Source: Steromphala cineraria
Taxonomy: Eukaryota > Mollusca > Gastropoda > Trochida > Trochidae
Assembly (NCBI GenBank): GCA_916613615.1
Contig: OU744727.1
Coordinates: forward strand, 18,732,093 to 18,796,092
Direction of reading: 5' to 3'
DNA length: 64,000 bases
This document shows, one piece after another, positions 1-30,100 of this stretch. Below the pieces are notes generated by a model. That model made no database searches. It saw only the letters and a list, made by a program, of their open reading frames with translations, and was not told the origin of the DNA. Made by a program: the position numbers and the translations under genes. The first letter of the stretch is position 1; each line of letters opens with the position of its first letter.

Positions 1-20507
<20,507 letters not shown>

Positions 20508-23500
20508 CTTAGCCCGGACTATATCATCGTTCAGACAGTTTATGATGAAGAAGCCTAAGAACGATATATGCAAGATGAAATCAGAGAACATCGAGGAACG
20601 TAATAACAGATCAACTTGGGAACAATTTCCTATGACAAAGAGGACCACACTGACCACAAGAGTTACGTAGAGTAAGAAGACTCTGACTGAGGGGACGAAC
20701 AAGTCAAGAAGATGTTTTTGTCAAGAGGAACGTTACAGAGAACACCGAGAAGCGAAACTTAAACTGCAACAATCATACAAGAACGGCCCTTGGAGCACGG
20801 GATTCATCCATATAGACCAATCCCCTTCCACAAAGACATCTCGATACATGCTGATTAACTGTAACAAAGTCATACTTGACAAATTCTGATAGAATTTCTC
20901 TGTAAATTAGATAACGTTGATGCAGTCAACTGATGTAACACAAAAAGTGACCACTTGCGGAGATTTTCTAATCACAAACGTTAGGAGACAACTTTTTCAG
21001 TTAAAATCCTTTTGTAAAGGGTCAGTTGCGCAGAAGGTTTAAGTTCATTGCAATTGATTTGTAGTTTAAAGTAAGAAAAGTGTATTGATCCAGATGAAGT
21101 TTTTCTATGCGGTATAACATGAAATATGAAGATGATATGTTGCTGTTCATTATCTTATACAAAGCAAGCTCTAAATTGAGACAATTCATTCATACAAATA
21201 TGTTGTTTTATTACATCTTTTTATATACGTTGATTAAACAAATCCGTATAAAATACCTGTTACATAAATCAAAGTCTAAAGCTGAAAATCTAAACTACGA
21301 ATCTGTTTTCTTCCCTTATTAAGATAAACCATATCACCTGTAGAGTAGTTGGTGAGTAAATGTTAAATGCATAATATATATACCCCTAACGGTTCATTTG
21401 ACATAATATGACTATATATGAAGTTACTCTTGAATAATATTTAGCTCGCTTGCAGCGTTTAAACCTCATAACGGTTTTGTTGGAAAGGTAGTTTTGGTTT
21501 ACGTTGTTCGTCGTTAATAAAATGTGCAGGAAAGTTCCAAAGCATGCATGTACATGACTAAATAAACGATGTGAGATCTGGAAACGCAAACAGTTGACAT
21601 CTTATTATGTAAATATGAACGTTACAATCGTATGTAAGATATGACTGTACATAGACGAAAACCTGCTCATTAAGGGATGTGAATGCTGAATGCCATATAA
21701 ACCCTGGAATCAAACCCACTTATAATACTAACAGAAACGTTAAGTACACACGACAATTGTCTCCCATCTATACATTGCTAAACTTTTTCCTCAGAGAAAT
21801 TCATTTGTAAAATTCTCTTATCATATATCGAGAGCCAAGTTGAAATTATGTTTATCTGGATAGTCAATGTTAAGGAAGGGAACTATAGATATACAGAGGA
21901 GGGAATAATGACTTTGTTGAACTATATAAATCATTTATCTTGGTTCTCACAAAAATGTCAAATTTCTTAAGCAATTTATATCTAAATAGAAGTCATGTGG
22001 GCTGCCACCTTAGGTGTGAATTAGACAAAAGCACCCAGTTATATTTTCAATGTGACCACCAAGAATACATGTAAACGCAATTTTCCTCAGCTATGTTCAA
22101 CCACAATTAATACCATCCCTTTTGCGTTCTTTTCAATTCTACTCTACACAGCTTTACTAGTGTTGACGCCTCTTCCCTCAGCCTAGCTCACGACCCTTCG
22201 AGGATTCATCGAATTAGATTTCAGATCCATTTACAGTTTCATGTATTTCTCCTCACTGTATCAAACTAAATACTGCTAGGTATTTTCCACCTGTTTGCTC
22301 AAATGAACATAGATTTTCTTCCCGTGTTTAGACTGTTTCATTTGTGGCATGTCATCTTGGTTGCATAGGGTACTTATGTAAACTAGTTTGATTGTGGCTT
22401 AAACATTAACCTTAAGCCTAGCTTGCCATGTGAAGTGTAGTCAGATTTTTTGTATTGACATGACTCATTGTACTGATTTGAATATAGTTTAATTTAATGA
22501 CATAAGATAATTTCATTATATGACTTATTACAATCTGGCATTTGAATTAAGACACTAGAAAGTAACGTTCTATTTTTGCCAAATAGAAATTCCTAATTCG
22601 TAGTGTATAATTGGTGTATGCGTTAATCATTTCTTCTGCATCAGTGGCTGTAAATATTATCATAGTCCTGCCACAGATATGCATGCAATCTTGGCTTATT
22701 AAATATTATGTATATAGTTTGTCACCGTATATACTTATGGTCTGTTATTGCCCCTATTGTTATGATGTCGTTGTATATTGTAAATCCAGCACGTCAGCAT
22801 CATTTGCAAAGGCAATATTGATGTTTAGAATGAGGCAACATATACAATGGAGTATAGAGCTCATATGTTATATCAGACCTACTCTGTTTGTGTTGTAATA
22901 CATGCTTCTTACCTTCTTAACAGTTTTATAGTATTTTGTTGTTTCACGGTTTTTAGAGTCTCTACGGTATCAGATCCTGATCTTCCATGTGTATCGATAA
23001 CATTATTTCTTCTTTTTACTTCAGCTAAGCTTACATAGTCGGACTCCTGCTTTTGATCCCATTCCGTTATTACATATTCAATGTCATAATAAATTCATTT
23101 TTGTAAAGTCTTTTCGTGGTATCAAAATTGTAATACTTGATGACCAATTTATAAAATGATTCAACGTTATACGAATTTGGAGTAGTCTTTACACATGCTT
23201 TAAGTAATAAAGCTTTGAAGAACACCAATTGGAATTACTTTTCAATGTGAAAAAAAACAGAACCCATGTGACAGAATCGGGAAAATGACCGGTATGACTT
23301 TACATGTGTTTTCATGACTTTTCATGACACAATCTCGCAACATATATGTAATAGCGCAAATGCTACACTGTACGTGTTTGCTATGTTTTCCAGCATGTAA
23401 TATAAAGAGATATACATTCAATGTTATAGTCACCCACCGTGTACAGTGTTGCAAGGATGGATCTGTGAATACATTTGTCGGTCTTTTGGAGTTATCAAGT

Positions 23501-23984
23501 AATATTTGTAATAAAAGTCGTGAGAATATCAACTCATTTCTTATTTCATTCTGTGTTTGCAAGTTACCAGATGATTTCTCGATATCTGAATTAAAACAGT
23601 CTGTGAACTCTTTATAATTAGAGTTGCCACGTTTCACAAATTTACAAGAGTTACACATTTTAGAATGAATACAATTCCGGTAATCAAGTTATCAAGTTCT
23701 TAAACCAAGGAGTGTGTTTTACAAACCACCAGTGGAAGGTTGGGCATTTTCTTAGCTTCGGATTCGCCTTATTTTACGGATTCCGATCTGGTTAGCTTGA
23801 AGTAAGCCATGCTGAAGTTTGTAAGATAACTTTAGCATATCTATGTCTTTGTCATAGAATTGGTTCAAGCTTTACCAACAAAACGACGAAGATGTCCAAC
23901 CATGAATATATTCTAATATATTCAAATCTAATTCGGAATGTCACACACGATAAGAAAACATCACGAAGAATGTCTATAAAGAAG
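20508..23984. other. Convergent intergenic region between genes A and B
   Basis: About 3.5 kb holding the 3' flanks of both genes. No S1, M1, M3 or S2 coding segment is visible on the minus strand, which matters for gene B. An unrecognised frame at 23242-23658 (-) is the only long one. Confidence 0.6.
23242..23658 (-). other. Unrecognised 138-codon open frame 3' of gene B
   Basis: Starts MCNSCKFVKRG and ends GFCFFSH. Cysteine-containing, no domain recognised, and an overlapping + strand frame of 97 codons exists. It lies just downstream of the gene B polyadenylation signal. It could be repeat-derived or chance; no start context or splice support was found. Confidence 0.15.
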
Positions 23985-23990
23985 TTTATT
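23985..23990 (-). terminator. Polyadenylation signal of gene B
   Basis: AATAAA on the minus strand begins one base after the stop codon. A GT-rich stretch (TCGTGTGTGACATT) follows about 25-40 nt downstream, as expected for a cleavage site. This supports 23992 as a genuine gene end. Confidence 0.65.
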
Positions 23991-23991
23991 G

Positions 23992-24108
23992 CTATGAAAA
24001 GTCCACAAGATGCATAGGCCTTGTGTTATTAATCAACAATATCACAGTCCGTTCAATATACGAGTTCAATTGAAGGCGAAGTCCTTCCTCGGCGAACCAC
24101 GTTCCAAT
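23992..24108 (-). CDS. Gene B terminal exon: ATD end with in-frame stop
   Basis: Acceptor acctttcag, then IGTWFAEEGLRLQLNSYIER ... RPMHLVDFS and TAG (23994-23992). IGTW is the ATD-closing motif (GYW in gene A). The reading frame continues from the preceding phase-0 exon. Where gene A has a splice donor into S1, this exon runs on to a stop. Confidence 0.82.
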   Translation of the reverse strand: MGTWFAEEGLRLQLNSYIERTVILLINNTRPMHLVDFS

Positions 24109-27100
24109 CTGAAAGGTTACGTTTTCAGTTAGCTAAAGATCTGTAAATGCAGCAGGAAGGATCAAAACCGACAATGAAGTACAAATTGCTGTTATTGACA
24201 TCAGTCGTCGTAAATCGTAAACCATGTAATAATGCAAAACTGTGATAAACAATTGTAGAAATATAAGACGTACATTGCTTAAGACGAAAGATTTACATAC
24301 ACATTGCCAAATTAATGGGTAGATACCTATGCCAAGGCAGTTGGAATTCAATACTATATCAAGTGCAAGATTGCCAGAATGTCTTAGAATAAAAGAGAAA
24401 GTATCCTGGTTATACTTCCTCTATCTTTATGGTCACATGATCTTTAATTGTCAAACCGTTTTCAGAGTATCAATTTTAAGTTGAGATTTTGTCTTAAAAT
24501 CAGGGCAGAAAAGAATAACTTCTTTGAGAGGCATTTTAGAAGTTGGGATGACAATAATGCTGAGGAATATATGGATGACAACTTCTTTGTTCATTGTATG
24601 CCCTCTGCTTGAGAACGACACAAGAATCTGTGTCGAAACGTCGCATACAATGAACAAAGAAGTTGTCATCCATACATTCCTCAGCATTATCACTAAAGAA
24701 TACACTGTCAAATATAGCACACGCTCAATATCTGATATTATATATGATTCTAATCTGCCAATGCGAAATCAGTGCTTACGGGCCAAGTTCGCGGAAACCT
24801 AACCTAAATCCGTTCTTGTTTTTGACAAAGTTTTTAAGACAACCTCTTTGGATCAACAGTCGGAAAAATGGCACGTAAATGTCGAGTTATAAGATATCAT
24901 ATAAAAACTTACAGAACTATGCAAAAAGTTTTTAATCGATATAAAAGGCAATTGTCTGCCCGCTACCAATGTTGTCAAATAAAAATCATACCTCGCTACT
25001 TATTGACATATCGGTTGGCATATTGACATAAATTTTGTAGTTATGGCAACCGTGGCAGATAATTTGATCAAAATCAGGCGTTCTGGTAAATATGTCAGCT
25101 TGAATCAAAATGTTAACATTTCGAAAGATCTGGAAACGCAACGAGACACATCAAAATTCAAATTCCTTTCTATGAGCAAAATGTTTATTCTTAATGATTT
25201 ACAAATGAAATTGACCAACATTACAATCAAAACTATATTTTTTCTTCTTCAGTTGGCAACAGCAAAATGTTGAATGTAAAATTGCATTAAATGAAAAGAC
25301 TAAAGTCATATAACATAACACCGCTAATGGCTGAAATACCGGTCAAGCGTCAATTAATGACAAGTCGCTGATTAAAACGTTTTAAGCTCAAAATATGCCG
25401 CCATTTCCTTACCTTTTTGCTTGGGTCGCCATGCATGGATTCAAACACGTCCAAAGAAAAGTTGGACCTTTTCCCATTTTCATCAAAGTTTATTATGCCA
25501 GTGTAGCCTTCGAACTGAACCTGATAAAGAATCATAAGGGAAATGTAATAATGATGTGCAGCGCCAGTGTGTAAGCAATGATATATTTTTAAAAGAAAAT
25601 ATTGTTCAAGTATAAAGCAAAATAATGATAATAATAGTAGTCAATTTTTATAGCGCATTTATCCAAGCACATTGCATTTAGTGATATATTACCCTCGGGT
25701 TAACGAGGACAGAACACTCCCTGAGGAGAATACAACCTGTCAGGCGCTCGAGGATACTAAACTACCTGCCATGTATTACAATTTATTTATTAAAACGAGT
25801 TTATGACAAAGTATACTGCTAACGAAAAACTTCATGGGGATAGGAAAATGAAAAAAAAAGAATAAAAAGGAAGATCGTCTTATATCCTCTTTTAGTGTAT
25901 CTTAATCCGAGAATATATTACAGTTTGTGACCTTTCTTTTCATTTCTTTTCACTGGCACCGTTTTTCCGAAATGTGTTTCAACTCAGATTCCAGATTCGA
26001 GTTTGCTGCCATTGTGATGGAAGTTAAATAGTACCGTAATATCATTACTTACACTATTGCAACGCCACACGTGTACGTATTACACAAGCGTAATATCGTT
26101 GTATAAATATGAAACTGTAACGTCGTATACGCATTGTACTACGTGTGTATTTGGGGGAGAAATAAATAAGAAAGCATCTATGATATCTTCAAATTGATCA
26201 TGACTGACTACCTGCTTCAGATAGTCCATGAACAAACTCCCATGTGATGTTTTGTCCACTACAAAGTTGGTACACTTCACATGGCTGGCAGCACCGCGAT
26301 GTTTCCTCTTGTCTAGCCAGCCCGGCTCGTGTTTCTCCCCCGTCTCTACAGCCAGGTACAGGACCTCCAGTGTGTCCAGTAGCAGGGCCTCTGTGCTCTG
26401 GTAGGGTACAAAGTAATAAAAATAATGATAACAATTTATTGTCCTCAGTACATACTTACATATCGGAAATGTGTTTTGTGCCGAAGCACCCGGCAGCCAC
26501 AGTGCAGCGCCAATTAATGCGTTGTCCTGCCTTTACAATGCTGAGTGTCAAGCAACTCTCATCTTTTAACGTCTTTTGGTATGACGCAACCAGGAATCGA
26601 ACCCCGGAATCACACCCCCGTCTACAGGGTGACGAGTGGATACTCTTCCACTGAGTTACTGAGTTCCTTAAATGTGATACTAGTAGTGGTATGGAAACTG
26701 ATATCTTTCCATGTGGTTTTGTAAACATTAGGATCTATTTCAGTGTTTAATGGAACTGTCACGATTACGTGTATATGTATGTTTAGACCAGTTATTCAGA
26801 CTTCTACACCATAACCAGAACCTGACTCCCATAAAACATGGGATAAAAACGTTCCGATTGGAGTAAATTTGAGTTTGAAACATATCATAAAAGCAAAATG
26901 TGGAGAGTCGTTATTTTGACGTGATTTTCAATTCAATCTCTTTTACATCGAGGGAATTTACAACTATGACATACATTATTCATTCAATCCAGCTGAAAGG
27001 TCTACTATAATTTTGCACTTGATGTCCCAGTTGACATGCACAATAGCGAATGTAGTGTGATCCAAAATATAACGTTATAGTTACAGGCACTACCGCAAGT

Positions 27101-30100
27101 CAAACATTTGACATCTAATTTCTCCACTTGAACAATAAAACTTACTTTCATAGCTTCTGTGATCATGGGACCTTCTACAGTAATTACAGTGTCTACCGAA
27201 GTGTGAGCCGCAAGTTGGAACCCTGTTATATTGGTTGCTGAGAGATCGATATTTTTGGCCGATATTGGAATCAAATCCTGAAAGAGAGATAAACATGACG
27301 TTAAGTCTATGTTTGCAAATTGGGTTTTGTAAATAACGACTTTTATAGGAGATAACGGCTGAAGTTTAAAACGGCTAAGAAATCGATATAGTTGTACATA
27401 CCAGAGCAACTGCAATTATATTCAGCTCGACCCGTTGCATTGATTGTTCTTTTTCCTGAAATACATATCTTAAGTTTGATTCATTGCATGAGAAACAGTA
27501 ACGCAATTAATCAATAGTCAAGATGTTATCCCTTACTTTGATTTGAGTTTCATTAGGTCAAATAAAGTTGACGTACCTTAAAGATTTATGACTTATTACT
27601 CAAAGTAGTTGTTATTATCATCTACCTACCAGATAAACATTTTGATATTCCAATTTATAAAAGCTAACTCGTATACTGATTCATTTATTATATAATTTCA
27701 TTTAAAATTCGATAAACCTTAAAATCACTTAAACAACTGTTACCAGAACCCTAATGATGTCCAGAATGCTAAGGTGTTCCAGATCCATTACAGTGAAGAC
27801 CTTGTGGTGTCTTTGTCCTTGCATCATGGCGTCAGCTGACAGAAGAGTACCAAGCACTTCCTTAGCAACGACAAGGGAGCTCACTCTCCTTACATCAAGA
27901 TCGATAACCAAATCTCGTGTATTGAGAGACTGGAAAAGGTCCTGAATTCTCATCAAACCTGAAATTTTAAATTTCAGTAGGATGAATTATAAAAAGCATT
28001 ACTGGAATATTATTTATCGATGGTCACACCTAAAATATGAAATAGTTAGACAAAATTAATGTTATAATGATACCAAAAATGATGAAATATTAAAACCTTA
28101 GGTTTAGAAGCTGCCTTGTAACGTTTAAGTATGTATACTGACTAAAACACAATACCCATTACCCAAACAATGTTTAAAGTATGTGTTATACTCTATTTTG
28201 CTATAACAATATTACATGTCTATGTGATTTAACAGATTCAAAAGAGCACAATGCACTTGTTTTAATTGATACAAATGTTTTTTTCCTACAATCTATTTGT
28301 TTTTACATTTAGGAAACTAATTTCTTTTTTTATTCCCTTTTTCCATTTTCTGACCTGAAGCAGCCAGGTACAAAACATTTAACTCCCAATAAAGTTTTAA
28401 ATTCCCTCAAACTTTACCAGGGTCTTAACATAAAATGTACATTTCACAGAGGAATAATTAACGTCGGAAAAGTTTGATATAAAAAACAAGATTGACTAGA
28501 AGCAAGAACCAACCTTCATCAGAGTCGTAAATGTACACAGCCTTTCTACAGCCATAATGGTGAAGCATGTCCACCACAGCGCCCATATAGGACGGGCTGA
28601 TAAAGAGCTGGAAGCCTGAGTTGGTTATGAAGCTCTGGGTGGAACCTATGGTGATGAAGGGCATGTGGAATGTACTGCTGTAGGACTGAATGGTCGACAG
28701 CGATGAGGCATTGGTCACTCCTATAATGGCGATGACGTCTTTTGTGATGAGGTCGCACACTGAAATAAGGAATTCAATCTCATGGTTCGGAGCCTTTAAC
28801 CTGGATCAAAGGAAAGGACAAAAGCATTGCATAACAATCTCAGAAGGATTTCATCAGAGAGACAGAGGAAATTAGATCGAGACAGAGGAAATTTTATCGT
28901 TAATATGCAATGTTTGTAATTGTTGTATTGTTGTCTAATTTAGATGAATTGGTATAACATCATATATTTCTCTATTGAAACGTGATAATTGGTCATGTAG
29001 TTATTACCGTTTCGTTAATTATATTTTTTAATTTCACATACAATTTAAGAGAAGTTTCTGGGTATTTTTGCATACTTTTTATTCTAACACTTGTATCTGG
29101 TATTTTGCAGAGAATAATTAAATGCAGTGCATGCATATGCCATCATGAATTGTCAAAAACAACATGTTCAATAGTAAGCAAATTAAGATGACAAATAGAT
29201 TGACAAACACGAACATTTAATAAATAAGGATCGTAAATATTGTCAAAAATATTATTTTTTGTAGATTTGTTGTGTCTACGTTTTATTAGTGTTGTATTAG
29301 TTTTCAACAAATGAACAATTACGATTCAGCACGTTTACAGCAAGACCAGGTAGGAAATAATAAGGAATCACTCTTGCAGGAAACAAATGATATTGCATGT
29401 GCAGTTTGCACTTTATCGCTTATTTGAAAGATCAGTATCGGCAAGTAAATTGGATCTCGTACTTTCATGAAATTTGTGGCTGTTTTCTAGGTTTATTCAA
29501 TTAGTACTGAGAGAACTTTAGTTCACAAATTAATCGTTGACGCATGTGAGTTTGATTGAAGCTGACAGATAGTAATTGCTATGTTTCTGCGCATGCGTCA
29601 GGGTGTTGTGACACTTTCAATCTAATGACAAAGAGTGCTTTAAGGTCCAATGTCGATATCAGTACAATTTAAAATGATTGAGCTATAATTCAAACAATTT
29701 CAGTAGAAACATATGATTCATAAAGGTAGATGATAATAATCTTTCTGTAATGACAGTGCCTGATTTTTCAAAAAACGATTCATATCCGGGCAGCAAAGGT
29801 CTTGCAATGACGGTTTTATCATTGACAAACATATTTAAGTATAACATATTTAACTTATAGGGGCAGTAGCACGTTTTTCACCGACATTTCTACATTATTT
29901 CCAAATGTATAATTTTGATAGTGTCAAATTATAATTGCACAAACCAATCATCCATATTCAGAGAACAAATTATGAACAATCGCATAAAATCCATTTTGCG
30001 GCCATTGTTTTGTTAACACCTTTAATTTTGTGTATAGAAATTAATTGCATGGCTGAACTTTACATTATATGTTTTATTTATTACTGCTTCATTTAGTTTG

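Noticed and set aside
24133..24351. Hydrophobic minus-strand frame as a possible membrane segment of gene B
   Set aside because: It lies upstream of the terminal exon in transcript order, has no iGluR motif, and does not join in phase with the exons on either side.
26555..26665. A tRNA gene
   Set aside because: A and B box-like sequences are present, but there is no consistent cloverleaf or acceptor stem and a repeat body follows, so it is a SINE head.
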